Shown: positions 1-13,539 of the stretch, piece by piece
How positions within the stretch are numbered: position 1 is the first letter of the stretch
Layout: each line of letters opens with the position of its first letter
DNA from: Sitta carolinensis
Taxonomy: Eukaryota; Chordata; Aves; Passeriformes; Sittidae
Reading direction: 5' to 3'
DNA: 64,000 bases
Assembly (NCBI GenBank): GCA_032173965.1
Contig: JAVUNC010000019.1
Coordinates: forward strand, 15,988,234-16,052,233
Made by a program: the position numbers and the translations under genes
The notes under the pieces: model-generated
Seen by the model: the letters and a program-made list of their open reading frames with translations, nothing else
Told to the model about the DNA's origin: nothing
Databases searched by the model: none

Positions 1-3000
1 CGTTCAAGTACTGAGCAATTCAATATCAAAGATAAGAACAAATAAAAGTATCTCATAAATCACAATTATGAGGACAGGCTTTCTCCAAGATTCATTGGAA
101 TTTTCAAAGATTCAGTATATAGTATATATTAAATATTACTTATGCATTCCTTGAGCCTTCTAATCAAGGGAAGAAATCCTGCATTTCCTAAGCTAATGTG
201 AACAGGGTAGTTTCCTTCCATATCACAAGCATTTCAGAAAATTAATTCTGTATCTCTGAAAAGGTCATTTATTCAAGGATGAGTGACAGGTGCCATAAAC
301 TTCCTTGTATGTCTGTTCAGCTCAAGTGAACACAAAGCAAATCAATTCAGTGTGGTCAAGTGTAATTACCTGCCAGAGCAGGATCCACCGCTTGCATTTG
401 TTATTAACAATGCCACGGACGCACCAAATTCAACAGCAATTTTGATTAGTGTGAGGTCATACACTGCTCTTCATTCCCAAGTGCTTCCTTCTCCCAGAGT
501 TTATAACGTGATTATTACAGTAGAATAATTGTATTAGTATTTGTACTGTGATAGCAATTAACTTTCAGTTATGAGTGAACAAATTATGAGGTCCAGTGCT
601 AGATTAGCAGGATTCAGCTTTGTGTTTAAGCTGTGTTTTTCCAAGATGTGCATGTGTTTGTTTCTAGGAGCGAGACTCCTGAGGCCTTTGCTCCTCTTTC
701 TTTCCATTGCCTCAAATATATTTTTGATATATAAAGAATACACACATTGTGGGTGAACTCTTTTACTAAGCTCTGATCAGCTGTGGTTATAAAATACTTC
801 AGCACTTACAAGTGTCTTTCCAAGGACCTAAAAGTTGCACCTCAACAAAATTGTGGATGAATAAATTGAATAAAGCTTTACTTTTAAAGTAAGTCTGTCA
901 TTCTTTCATGAAACAATAGAAAATGACATGTGCTTCCCAGTAACCTCCGTGCTATGCTAGGAGCTCATTAACATTTTTCTGGATTGGTTTTTTTCCCCTC
1001 TTTCTGGTATGGGGAATCCTAAATATTTTAACCCAGATGTTTTTTAATCTCTTCAATAAAATGAGAACAATGAATGCTTGTAAATGGGGTATGCATTCAA
1101 TATAAAAGTCAATCAATATATATTTATGTTCCTGTATTAAATTTATAAAACTCTGAGGATAAAAAGGGTTACAGATTATAAAATTAATGATGCCAAAAAC
1201 TCCAGCCAAATTAGCCTAATATTTACAATATACACACACAACAGTCAATCACAAAATAAGGAAGGAACTGATCATTGCGGGAGAATTCAGAGCATCATTG
1301 TAGAAATGAATTGCCTCCCAGCCTTCAGCACAACTGTGTGGTTACACAGTGATGCTTGTGTCAGTTTTGTTTCTGTATGTGATGGCAAAAGTGTTCTGGT
1401 ACAGTCAAATGAAAATTAAATTATGATTTAATCAGAAGAAAACCAATTAGATATACAGATAACTCATGGAGACGGAAACATTACGCAACACAGCGAACAA
1501 ATCAAGGAGGCTGACCTCGTTAGAATCATTGCTAAACCTCCCCAGCAGGCAAATTTAACTGTGTGTGTCAGACTACAGCTTCCCTGAAGCCAGAGCATCC
1601 GAAACTACCAGGATTCCCAAGGAGTTCTCTAATCATGTAACGTGCCTGGGTGCTATTCAGCATAAGAGCCGTTTAAAGAACAAAGGAGATCATTCTGTAC
1701 AATGCACAACGCCATTTGTCTTATTTTGTAAGGTTCCTGCTGAAGTCCTGGCTCGGGAGGTAGTGCAGTCAAAATCAATTCACACCTCCATTCATCGTGC
1801 CTCGGGGATGAATGGATGCAGTCTGTGTGCCACATCCATAAGAGCTGCTTCCATTATTCTCCAATCCCCCCAAAACAAGTATAATTCAATTGATTTTCTC
1901 CACGCTTCTGAGAGAAGGTTACAAAGGACAAAGCTGTGCCAAATGAAGGAGAGCAGCACCCTCCTGGCACAGCTCCAAAAGCAGCAGGAGTGGGGAGAAG
2001 CTCCAGTTAACAGAGGATGCTCATACCTATGGGTCTCTGGAGCATGGGGGCTGTAAAGATCTGTCTTCCTAAAATTCTGGCAACTGCAATGCCAAAGGAA
2101 GATGCTTTTAGTTTTGCAGTCTTGGCCCAGTAACGACAATGCTGACTTCCTTTACTCACGTGTTTTTAAAATTTGACACAATGCATAGTGGACTTCTTCA
2201 GGAATCACTTTCTTATTTTGCTGAGCATGAGGTGCTCCTAAAGTACAAGAAGCAAGACTCCAGGATCCTCCTATTTTTACCATCTTACTGGAAACAATTA
2301 AATTTTTCTGTAATATAATTTTGCCACCAGATCTGATGGGTTCACCAAGCTATGGGAAAAACACCATGATTGCTTTTATTATTTTTTATGATTTTTAATT
2401 TTTCTATCAAGAATACCCAATTGAAATGCTTCATTTCAAAGCCTGGGTTTGAAAATGTTTTGTTTTGTTCTTTATTTAAAAGGTAATATTACTGCTCTCT
2501 GTGGGATAAAGCCCCCAACCAATCACAACTTGTTATTCTGAATCATGTTTTGCTTTAGATCTCAGTATTTACCACATATGGGACAAAACACCATTTTTGT
2601 TCTGATCTACATGACAGGCTGTCATCACAATATGAATATATCCACATGGACCTAATCGACTGTATGTACAAGGACTACATGTTCCCAAAAATTCTGCTTA
2701 TTCAGTCACAATATAAAAATAGAAAAGAAAGAGCCATTGCCTGCCTTTCACAGAATTTCATATGAGCTGTTATAAAGTTTTGGATGTTTTTCAAATAAAT
2801 AAAGAATTTCATAACTATAGTGAGCTACAGGAGGCAGAAATACATTGACCTGGGAATATATAGATTGAACAATTTCACAGAACAACAGTATAGACCTCAT
2901 GGACCATTTTTGGGATGGATCCTTTTAGCTCTTCAGTGCCAGGATCTACAAGGGATTTCACCTGCAAATCTATAGGTGGAGTTATTCTCATATACCTTCA

Positions 3001-3090
3001 ACTCCATTAGAAAAACAAAAAAAATTATCTCACATAATTTTAAGTCATATCACACCAGTTGAAGACAACACTGGCCTCTTATTTAGCTTC
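1..3090. other. Unique A/T-rich non-coding DNA
   Basis: No gene is seen. Open frames here are short and have no recognisable domain. The part from about 1240 to 1600 has the texture of an old conserved block: few CpGs, several TAAT/ATTA motifs and no repeat similarity. I cannot show conservation from one sequence. There is no LTR or CR1 text before 3091. Confidence 0.6.
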
Positions 3091-3149
3091 TTAGGCTGGA
3101 CTTGATGATCTCCAAGGTATTTTTCAACCTAGATGATTCTGTGATTCTG
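3091..3149 (+). repeat. CR1 LINE 3' tail fragment
   Basis: The segment reads GGCTGGACTTGATGATCTC, then a diverged 'caaggt-ttttcaaccta' stretch, then GATTCTGTGATTCT. This is the characteristic last ~60 bp of avian CR1 LINEs, ending in the 8-bp ATTCTRTG terminal repeat. The rest of the element is absent, as expected for the usual 5' truncation. It is non-coding. Moderate divergence suggests an old copy. Confidence 0.85.
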
Positions 3150-4531
3150 GTTCTTCCTTTAAAAGCAGATTTATGCTGTGGCCAAAGTTTTGGCCTGATA
3201 AGAACCTATGGATTTAGTCTTTTCAAGTTTTGTGACCTGAGTTAGAAGCCACAATAGTCCTCAGTATGCAATGCTGGTTTTCCTTCTGCCCTTCTGAAAA
3301 TGTAATTCATGCAGGAATGAAATGCCTTGGATTTGCTAGGAAAAAAACCCCACCAATAGGTCATGAGGCACATAGGCTGATATTCCTCTGACATTTAATT
3401 CCTGCTTCCCTTTGTGAAATCAGCACACTCTCAAATTAAATTAGACCTGAAAGTCTCCTAGTCTGATCAGTGACGAGATCACAAATGCTCCAGGCTCAGG
3501 ATGTCCCTCTCCTGCTGAGGAGAAGACCCAAAGAAGCATATGGAGGGTGCACTCTTGTTGGAAGCCAAAACTCAGCCTCCTCATTTTCCATATTTGCTCC
3601 AAAGCTTTTCCTAATCTATATTTCTGCAAATATTTTTTTTTTCCAACAGAAACTCCAGCATGGGGGTGTGTGCAAAAAGATGATATAACATTTCACAGGT
3701 GTTAGCAAAATAATTTTACAGATGACACTGCTAAGAAACGAAATGTTTCTTTGATGTTTTGATGAGTCCCTATCTCCATACTTCTTCCAGCAGAGGTAGG
3801 ACTCTAATTATTTCAGTATCACCCATCTAGATTTTAAAAACACCGAGCTAAACATTTTATATCCTTTCAAAGAAAAAAGAAGAAAAGAGAGCCTGAGCTC
3901 CCCTATGAAAGAGCTCTAGTAACAAGTCAGAGGCACAGTCATCCAAACCATGGAGAAGGGAGAAGTGTTACCACAGGAGCCCTTTCTAAAGGCCTCCCAA
4001 AACAACTTGAGCTCTTCAGACAAACAATATGCAGCGAGAGAAGGGCTAAGTTCACAACTACTTACATATTTTATATTGAGTCATAATTAGCTGCAATATA
4101 TATACACTTCACTTTAAACCAGCTATGAATAGATGAGTAAGTGCCAGGGACTGCCATCTGCTCCCTAAGCCATAATTAACTGCCTGATTACGAAATACAT
4201 ATATATTTATCTAATTAGTTTTAATAGCCCTGCTTTAGCTGGCTCTGCTCCAAACTTCAGGTGAAAAAGCACATCCTGCTGCTTTGATGGAGAGAGGCTG
4301 GGGGCATGAACTGCTCTCACAGGGGGCTCCTCCAGAGGCCAGCATGGCTCCAGTGGAGGGCAAGAAGGGTGAGGAGGGACACCCAAAGCAGGGAGCTGCT
4401 GGGAGGCTTCCCAGGACAACACCCAGGGCATGGCTAAGCCAGCCCCTCCCTGCCAGCGCAGCGTGGCCACGGTGCAAAGCTCGTCTTGGGTCTCGTGGGA
4501 CTGTGGGTGATGGGGAGAAATCAGGGAGATG
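3150..4531. other. Unique non-coding DNA
   Basis: No gene or recognised repeat. A G/C-richer island at about 4230-4480 holds overlapping 80-87 codon frames on both strands. None starts in a promoter-like context or resembles a protein I know. Confidence 0.6.
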
Positions 4532-4980
4532 AGATGCCTTAAGTTTCAGCTTTTATATTTTTTAGATTCTGTGCTGTTTTGGTGGGGAGTTTTAGGTTTC
4601 ATATAAAATGCTACTAAGCTCTCTTCATAGAGCAGATAGACAAAATAATTCCTTTTCTAGTTTGGCACCAAGGACACACAATACAAATTTCAGGCCCAAG
4701 AACAAAAATAATGGTGAAGTGAGAAGAAAAAACAAGGATGATGTAGTTTCATAACCTGAAGCTATGGATGGACAATTTGCTCCAATATGCTGAGGGACCA
4801 AAACTTATAATAAAAGTGTGAGACCTTGTGACCAGTTGTCCATTTTGGGTTCACCTTGGGTGTGGCCCAGCCGGGCTCTTGTGCTGCCCAAGTGAGCCCA
4901 GTGAGGCCTTTTAATAAATCCCTGCTTTATCCTTTTGCTCTGTCTGGTGTCTGTTCCAGGTCAGCCTCCAGAAGGCATCA
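4532..4980 (+). mobile_element. Solo LTR of an endogenous retrovirus (type A, copy 1)
   Basis: About 449 bp, closely similar to 25782-26227 along its full length. The type's termini are TGATGCC and GGCATCA, an inverted repeat; here the first T is changed to A at 4532. A TATA-like run (TATAATAAAAG, 4806-4816) is followed about 100 bp later by AATAAA (4913-4918), the U3-R-U5 order of a plus-strand LTR. The flanks (AGATG left, AGACA right) agree at only three of five bases, so no target duplication is claimed. No gag, pol or env sequence adjoins it, so it is a solo LTR. Confidence 0.85.
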
Positions 4981-7190
4981 AGACAGGCACAACTGTGCCC
5001 CACCATGAGAGGGCACCAACCAAATGCTGCTTCTTCAAACAGAGGTCACTGATGATTGGAGCCCGTATAATTCTACTGGCAAGACAGTCCAGAAAGACTT
5101 TCTATGGATATTGGCATACTTAGCTAATTAATTCAGGAAGAAAAAATAGATTATCTTAATACGTATTTTTTTCCCAGTTCTCTCTGCAGTGTAACCAGTG
5201 TTGCATCCACTGTTAATTTTTGGGTGAGCAGCACTAAGGCTTTGCCATAGGTCAGATTGTATCATAAATTCCACATTTTGATTGCAACTCTGACATTTCC
5301 TGCAGCATAAATACATTTAGGGCCAGATTTTAAAAGCATTTCAGATGCCAAAGGGTACATTTGACATCGATTTCCAGGGAAGCCAGGAATCCAAATGCAA
5401 CAAAATCCAGTCATTCAGCCCAGCCCTAGTGAAAGACTCTCTGTTTCCAAGGGCTGCAGACTAGCTCAATTTTGACTTCAGATTAGGAAATCCTATCATT
5501 ATAGCTAGCCTGGGACCTCCCACAACAATCTACTCATGGAAAATCTCCACAAAAGGAATAAAAAAGATGGCCTGCAGCTTCTCCATCCCTCTTCACAGAC
5601 CTGGTGATTTTGCAGGACTTATCTGTCAGGTTCTCTCCTTAACACCAACAGCTCACATTATTTACATCTCCTCTGGATATCTATTTTAAAGCCTGTGCTT
5701 CCTTCCTGGAAGCAGAGAGATCCATCCATGAGATGGGATATTAATGTGAAGCCCCCACAAGATGCACTGCTAGGCCTCAGGGCTCACCTGTGCATGTATA
5801 GAACCAGACCTTTGGTAACTGGAGTTTATTCCCATAGCTATCCATGGGTCCAGGCTGCTGCAGCAGCTTGCAGACTTTCCACAGCTGGGATTCCTTCTCA
5901 GCTCTGCTCCCCCCCAATACATTATCTGCACCATCACGATGATGCCATCAGACCCATCAAGCGCCCCTGTGACATTTATAGGAGAGAAAAGTCCATCATC
6001 CCAGACACTGATTTCACCAAATCCATCATCAAAGCCTGGTAAATGAAGTGTGACAGACTCATTCTCACTTAATGCCCGTGGTGGTGCCAGGTGACAGCAG
6101 TGACGCTGATGAGGCTGTCCCACAGCAGGGCAGGTACATTAATTTAGTGACACATACTCCTGTCTCTATTCCTCGGCTTTCTAGCTGTGGATCCCTCTTC
6201 TTCCAGCCTGCAGGGTTAAACAAAATACCCTCAGAAGTCTCTTTATTTCTGCAATGGGCTGACATCCCCAGGCCCCAGAGAGCTCTGTGTTTACTTAGTG
6301 AGAAGGTGGAAAACTCTGCCTGCAGTTCCCTCCTGTTTCTGGGGAGCTGCAGGCCCCTTGCAGATCTGGAAGAAGTATTATTGCTCTGGCACTGTGATTA
6401 CAAGCTGCACAAAGCTGGGATATTGCAAGTGATGAGTGGGAGGAGGAGGAGATCACAGCTCTTTTTTTTTGAGGAGATGAAGGGATGTAATTTTTCAAAT
6501 GGGACCAATAAACTGAGACGTCTCCCCTTAGAGCCTGTTTCTTGAACACTGCTCACAGCCTCTCTCAGCCTCATAACAAGACAACAACTGATTGAATAAG
6601 AGAATACAAATTTCTGTTGTTCAAGTAAATAACCTGAAACAAGCTTAACTCTTACCTTTCTCACAGAACCTACTGGCAGTTGGCTTGTTGGATAGTTTTA
6701 TCCTACAAGATTAAGACATTAAGCAAGTTAAAAAAATTAATTACAGAAAATCCACACCATCACCCTGGGCCTCTGCTGAGAAACATGCAGAGCCCCTTTC
6801 TTTCAGCTGCAAGCATCCTGTTCCCTGTTCTTATCGTTATTCATGAAATTAGAATTCCTTTCTGCAAGAACATTACCCAAAGCAACTTTACTACTCCATT
6901 AGAGCTTTACTTATGCCAGTCCCTACACCTGACTCCTGATGGCCTCTCTCCAGAAAACCATTCCTGAATATCCTTCCGTAGCCAAGGGAGCATCTTCCTA
7001 GTGGCTTCCTGGGAATGTCTCACACACTGGGATTCACCAGTGCACTGTTAAACCATGGCTACCACTTATCTGTCCAATTAACAGGATTGTGTTCCTTAAT
7101 TACAAGCAAATTCAGGCAGATATTTTATGCCATTTGTTGGAGAAATTTTTTATATTCTGTGACAACAGTTATCAACATTTTCTTGAAAAT
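4981..7190. other. Unique non-coding DNA
   Basis: No gene is recognised. A 157-codon plus frame (6072-6545) and a 117-codon minus frame (5770-6123) overlap each other and have mixed composition without motifs. Both are taken as chance frames. No repeat family was recognised. Confidence 0.55.
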
Positions 7191-7242
7191 GTGCACACAC
7201 ACAAACACAGACATACACACACACATATATACACACATACAT
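7191..7242. repeat. Imperfect (CA)n/(TA)n microsatellite
   Basis: About 52 bp of CA dinucleotides broken by AA and TA steps (CACACACACAAACACAG, then ACACACATATATACACAC). It is simple sequence and likely length-polymorphic. The open frames that run through it translate to HTHTHI-type repeats and are artefacts. Confidence 0.9.
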
Positions 7243-10200
7243 CAATTATTAAAATCTCCTTTCATTTTCAGAAACAATTTTCTGGCCTCATAATATCAGA
7301 GGTACAGTTAATAGGATCGAGGTTACAGGGGTCTCACCCTGAACTTGTGGCAGGTCCAGTCTTCACAGTCATCTTGAATAAAATGGAAACAGCTTCCTCA
7401 GGATGGCACAGGAAGGACGCCCTGTTAATTTACATTTTATCAGAGATTTCCATTATGCTGGCCACTGAAGCATGCAGGATTCACATGATTCTTGCTGCTG
7501 GCTCTGCCAAAGGCAGAGCCAAAGCTGTGTGTTCCCATGATCCCAAAAGCCAAGCTTTTGCAGGTCTGCAAAATGCTCAGGCTCCCTCAATGCCCTGGCA
7601 TTGCTTTGCTTTCTCTGGCAGAGTGGATGGGATTCTCTCCTTTCCACCACTCATTTTGCTGTGTGACCTGTGAACATGAACCTGTGACCTGCTGTACAAA
7701 GACACATTACATTTAGAAAGGCCAGACGTTCCTCAGAGTCCTGACCAAAGTGAAACATTCCTATTTGCCTCTTTTGAAACAGATCTAAGCATAGATTTGT
7801 TTATGGAGAAAACCCAACCCTCCTCTGCATGCACCTCAAATACCCAAATAAAAGACTTCCTCCCCAGTGAGATTTTTTACTGAAAATAATCTCCAAGTTT
7901 CATTTTCACTTCTCTAAATCGAAAAGACCAGAGAGGGTAGAAGCACCGACATTTACATAACCAGAGTAACAAGAAGTTAACAATACATTAATCGCAACAA
8001 TCTCTGAGCCTTGCTGTGCTTGGAAAGAGGTCACCGTGATGGCAAGAGCAGCTTCCCTTTTCACTTGCTGAAACACCTCTGCATTGAGAAGCCAGCCAAC
8101 GCCCCCAACACAGCCCAGCCCTGGGGTGATTTTCAGTTGGCTTTTTGTCACCTCCTTAATCCAGAACCTAGCTTCTTGACAGTGGGCATGAGAGCCTAAG
8201 TGCTCTCAGAGAGCTTTCCTAGCAACATTCTTTCCTTGGTCAAAAATCTGATGCCAGCGTGATGCCTTTTCCTGTCGACATCCCTGACACCAACCACTTT
8301 TCTCACTGATTGAGCACTTCTGTGGCAAGACTGAACCACGGGCAAGCAGCTCTGATCTGTGTACAGTGGGCACTGCAATAAGGCTCAGTAAAAAGCAGGA
8401 GGTGTTCGATAAGCTTGGTGCAATATTTTATTCCCTAAACCTATTAATGAGTTAAAGCTTGAGACATTCTCTGGAGCAAAACTGATGAACTGAGGCAGGT
8501 TCAGTTGCTTGAAGCTGTGTGGACACGAGGGCATCACACAATGTGCTACAGACAGAAGAGTATTGCTGGGAAGCTGTGGTTATTCCGAAAATCTGAGGTA
8601 AAGGCTAAAACTAGGAATGACTGAGGAAAATTTATTGCCCTTGCTCCATAAACAGCTCTCACTTGCTCAAGGCAAAGACCAGGTGAACACAGCAGCCCTG
8701 GTGCTGCTAAAGCTCAGCACCACACGAATTCCTTTTAGACCCTTTGAAAGTGGCTTGAGGCTCAGCAGGAGGGAGGGAAAAGTATATTTGATGGCTGGGG
8801 CAGAGAGACTGGTGGGAAGCCACATGCCCTACTGCTGAGCAATTCCATCAGTGCCAGCCCGGCAATAAAACTGGGAGCACAGCAGTAAGAACGAGCTGAG
8901 ATTTGTGTCTGTAGCAAGCAAAAAGCTTTGCCTGAAGAAGAGGAAAATTGGGTCCAATGCAAAGGGAGACCCTATTTTGTAGAATTGCAGGTCTTTGCTT
9001 TTCTCCCCACTTCAATTGGCCTCCCTCTGTGCTGCTCTGAGCACATGTCTCCAGGCTTGGTTATTATTAACCCTGTAAAGCTGTTAGGAACCCATTCACA
9101 TGGGAAATGGTAAAAGCACATCATCATTCTCACCTAAATTTAGAAACGTGAGGCAGACCCAAACCAAAACCCAAATACACAAGTCCAAGAGTGTTAGGAA
9201 AAAAAATCACCCAGCCAAACCTACAGGGCAAAATTGTCACTGTAACCAAATCCATGCATATCAAATTAAGAACTATTTTACTGAAAGTTTATATTTTGTA
9301 TTTTCATCATCCCATAAAAGAAGAGGAGAAACTGTGGAGCCTCAGCAGTGAGTGACAGCCTGAGAGAAGTCACCTTCACGCACAAGGCCAGTTACCTTCT
9401 TTCTCCAAGGGGAGGGAAAGGTTTGACATCTTTTGAAGGACACATCATGCTGCAGATATTGATAGCTGAAAGCAGGCCAAGACAGACATATACACCTTTG
9501 GTCCCCTGAGGTTTTCCTGCATAATAATTGAAATGGAGGATTTGTTTAAGGTTTCATCTGTGGACAGCCAAAGGATTTTACTTACTCTGTCAAAAAGCAC
9601 CATTCACACAGGTTAGTTTGTACACTGAGTTTCTATCAAATTACAAATACCCCTGTCAGAAATAAATCTATTTAAGCCATCCTGCACAAAAATATAATAA
9701 CAATTCTCAAACAATCTCTTTGATATTTATGGTTGGACCACTGCAACTTGCTTATTCTACATCCTAGTTTAAAGAAAACTTGCCAGTAACTCCCAAGATA
9801 CGTCTAACAAAGTGATGAGCAACACTTCCCTCCACAACAGCAACAGAGAATTTTGCCGAGTTGGGAACTTCAAGGGCAGGCTTTTAATACAAGTGTTTGA
9901 ACAGGATTAAAGGCCAAGGTCTTTCTCACACCCCTTCAAGTCAGGAGGTACAGGATTCATACCCTTCCTGCTCAAAGAGGGTGTCTGTGTGTCACATGGG
10001 CAGGTTGTATATTTTAAAAGTCAGGGTCCCTTTTGTTCTTAGATAATGAAATTTGTTTCTTTAGACTAGTTATTATTAAAACAAGTTCTCCATAGAATTT
10101 CTACAGGGCTGGAGACAATTTCAGGAAAAGCACAGAATTCACAGAAAGTGCACAGGCTGTAAAGCAGCCTTCTGCACTGTGTTATCTTCTCATCAAATCT

Positions 10201-13200
10201 ATAAACCAAGGGACTGTACTTCAGAAAATAATTCTTTGAGAAAGGGTTACACCTCAGGAAACTCAGCTGTGTTGCTCAGAAAGTTCTATGTTGGTTTCAG
10301 AGTGGATTTTGTGCAGGAATCCTGCTGCTTTGCACAAAAAAAAGGTCACGTTAAGAAAAACAGACAAAAATTTCCAAACAATACCAAGCATTTAGTCTTA
10401 CTGTTTCAAAGGGGAGAGATTTCTTGTTCCTGCTGATCAGTTGTCCTCCCTGTCCCAAAACTCAGCTGATCCCAGCTCCTGGCTATGTAGGAATGCTGCT
10501 GAGCTGTACTGGCAGCCACAGGTATTGGCAAACAGCAAGGCAGTGCTGGGGCGTCACTGTCCTTCCCAGCACAGACAGCTCTGGTCTCCAGAGCTACTGG
10601 GAATTCTCCCAGTCACATGGGCTTCCCCCCTGGAAGACTGCACTCCACAGAAATAACCTCTGGGAAATAACTGGGGAATTTATTGTATTGGAGTCACTTT
10701 AATCTTAATATCAAAACAACCTGATGGAGTAAAAGAGCTACAATAAATTGAAAACACTGTAAGTTTTGCCTTTGCAAAACCTCTTCATTTTCATCTTTCT
10801 TTGCCTTCCTCCCAGGCAAAAAGAGAAGGTCAACATCTACGAATTTCTTCAAGGAGAGAAACTCTTTTCTCAGCCCTCTCTTAATGAAATCACATTGCCA
10901 AAGTCACAGGTTAAATGAGTTCAGTGATCTGTCTAATCACAAGGTGTAATTTACAGATGAGGCCACTGCTCCACACTGCATCCATAAACATGGAACCTGA
11001 TTCCTCTCTGCCACCAGGACGAATGCTGTTCTGTGCCTCTTGCCCATGAGATTGCTGCATTCTCTGGGCCCCATGGGAACAGCAGCCAAACCTTTTGCTT
11101 CCTCTTCCCAAACCTGTGCAGAGGTGGAGGCACTGTCCCTCTGGGTCTGGGGAGGTGTAACCCCAAATGCCCCTCACCAGCCTGCACCAGCTCTGCCACT
11201 GTAGCCCAAAACTCCTGGCTTCGCCTAATAACTTGTTCAAGGTGACAACACAAGCCTCTTTCTCACAGTGTGAAAAAGGCTTCCCATGATAAATGTGAGA
11301 AGTGAAAACACAAAAAAAGGTGAGACTTATCACGATGCAGCCTCCAGTCTAGAAAGGCTCGGGTGGCCAAGAATGTGGAGAGCACACATCAGTACACATG
11401 CCTTGCTTCTCCCACCACTTCTGAGCACAGCATCAGCTATGGAAAAGAAGTGGAAAAAAGAACAAATATGGGGAAAGCAGTTGTTTTGGGCAGCATGGCT
11501 TGCATTTTGCCTACGGTTGTCCAGCAGCACATGCTGTTCACTGGGAACAGCTCTGCCAGGAGACAGCTGAGCCAGCTCCTGAAGACTGCCTTTAATTTCT
11601 AAAGTGGCCCTCATGAGCTGTACAGTTACTTCTTCTACATAAACCATTCCAGCACATGATGTTGCCCTGTGGCTGGGGGGGAGGAGCTGCCTGTGGTTTA
11701 TTACTGTCCCTCAGAGGGCACACCCAGTGCAGGCAAAGAGAGCACCCAGCACATCCAGTATGGGCAAGGGACACTGAACTCAGCCTGCAAACAGCTCCCA
11801 AACACCCCAAGGCTGGACTGCTTGAAACCACAGTTGTGGAGGATGATATCTTTAAGTGCTTCCAAAAGGCACGTCCCCTCTCAGCTGAAATCCAGTGTAC
11901 AACATCTCTGGGCTTCATATCCAGAGAAGCCCAGCCACAATGTGTATTTGTGCCCGTGCACTCACAGCTGGGATTGAATCCTTATCCATGAAAAGCATTT
12001 TTGGGTCCTTCCTGGCCCTTGAGAAAGGACCTTCTCACAGTGTCTCTGCAGCCAGGGAGTGCTGGCAGAGGCAGGGACACCTTTCTGCTCTTCTCTGGCC
12101 CCCAGCAAGACAGATCAAGGGACTCAAAACCACAGACAGAGGTTTTGTAGTCTGTGGCTGGCAGAACTGGAGTCAAAAGCAGCCTTTCACTTGTCAAATC
12201 AGATTTCCCTGTGATGCTATCAAGCATTATGGTTCCTGAAGAAAGAATGGAGCTCTGGAGACATGCACAGACCCATTATGTTGTTTTTCACATAGAAATG
12301 GCAAAGACAAGACAGATTTCTTAACTCCCATTCTTTTAGACCATTCTGAAGACCAGAATAAACCCCTCTTTTAAAGGACAAACACACCACCTCCATGATT
12401 TCCTGCTCCAAGGTGCAGCCCTCTGGTGATGTACACCTTGCTTAGGAATTGCCCTGCTGGGGTGGAAGTCCTGGTGTGATTTCTTTTATCAGCAAATAAC
12501 ACTACCCACAAACAAACCCCCTTTAAACAATCCTAAGGTTACCAAAACAAAATCTACGAAACAAATGCAACACCAGAATTATGACTGGCCTGGATGGGAT
12601 TACCCTACTCGAAAGCAGTAGTCTGTGATTTTATCACTCCTCAGTAATTACACTCCAGTCAGGACGTGACAGTCCATCCTCTGTCCCAGCTTCCCCCCTC
12701 ACCTCCCAGGTGCAGCAGGATTAGGAAATACCACACAGCTGCTGCTCTCCCCATATCCAGCCACTCTGGTGCTGGGCCATCCCATGTTTTCATCTTCTGT
12801 GTTCACCCTTAGCCTGCTTCCCTTACTGACCCATGCAGGAGTAAGTAAATAATGCTCACAACCTGTTTACTACAAAGACAGAGGGACCTCTCTCCTCCTT
12901 ATCTTGATCTTTGGAGATGCATCTGTCTGCCATCTCCAAAGAGCAAAGTCATCTCTGGAGAGCTCAGCCCCAGGCAGATTTTGGGCATGGAAAATGCCAG
13001 GTCAGACATGGAGAGGTACAAAAAGCAGTGAAGTCCAGGGCAGAGACAGGTAACTCCCACATAAATCAGGAAATATCCAGCTTAGCTACTTCTTACATGA
13101 AATAATAAATATGGGAATGAAGTGCGCTTGTTTGACCAAATGTTGTCATTTTGCAGTAGATTTAAGAGCACCAAATTGAATTTGAAAATGCTATTATGAG

Positions 13201-13539
13201 AAAGGTTAAAAAAATAAATAAATTTGAGTAGATATAGCCTTAGGGGCTATTTCAATTTTCTCTGGGCCAGCTTGCTCACTCCTCAGAGTCGATGTAGATC
13301 AAAAGAATAATTTATAAGCTTTAATGAGAATATTGATTTTTAAGGTTCGCTCTATTCATGTGAGCAGGGAGGGAGGTGACAGGGGAAGGAGCCTTGCAGG
13401 CTGTGACCAGAGCCTTCTTGGAAGCTACAAACCTTCCTGGGACACAGAGAGCCCATGCTGGGATGAGGCAGGTGCTCGATGCAGCACATGCCCTGCTCCC
13501 AGCAAAGACAGGCATCAGTGTTTCCAAACAACTCACAGC
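7243..13539. other. Long unique stretch without genes
   Basis: Six kilobases with no recognised gene, LINE or LTR. It contains a 9-bp-stem hairpin (7500-7520) and otherwise mixed composition. The text at 10905-10965 (AATTTACAGATGAGG and nearby) loosely recalls an ancient MIR-like SINE, but the match is too short to call. Frames up to 194 codons (7089-7673, which runs through the microsatellite) and 140 codons (10911-11333, minus) have no recognisable domain. Confidence 0.55.
7500..7520. other. Short perfect hairpin
   Basis: GGCTCTGCC and GGCAGAGCC are exact reverse complements separated by AAA, giving a 9-bp stem with a 3-base loop. The pairing does not extend into a miRNA-length stem. Confidence 0.8.

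Noticed and set aside
7191..7242. Peptide repeat HTHTHI in long frames
   Set aside because: It is the translation of a CA/TA microsatellite.
7500..7520. Possible miRNA precursor
   Set aside because: Only 9 bp of stem with a 3-base loop; pairing does not extend to the 20 or more bp needed.
10905..11275. Possible ancient MIR-like SINE
   Set aside because: Only two short phrases (TTACAGATGAGG and TTGTTCAAGGTGACAACA) fit and they are about 280 bp apart, far more than in a SINE.
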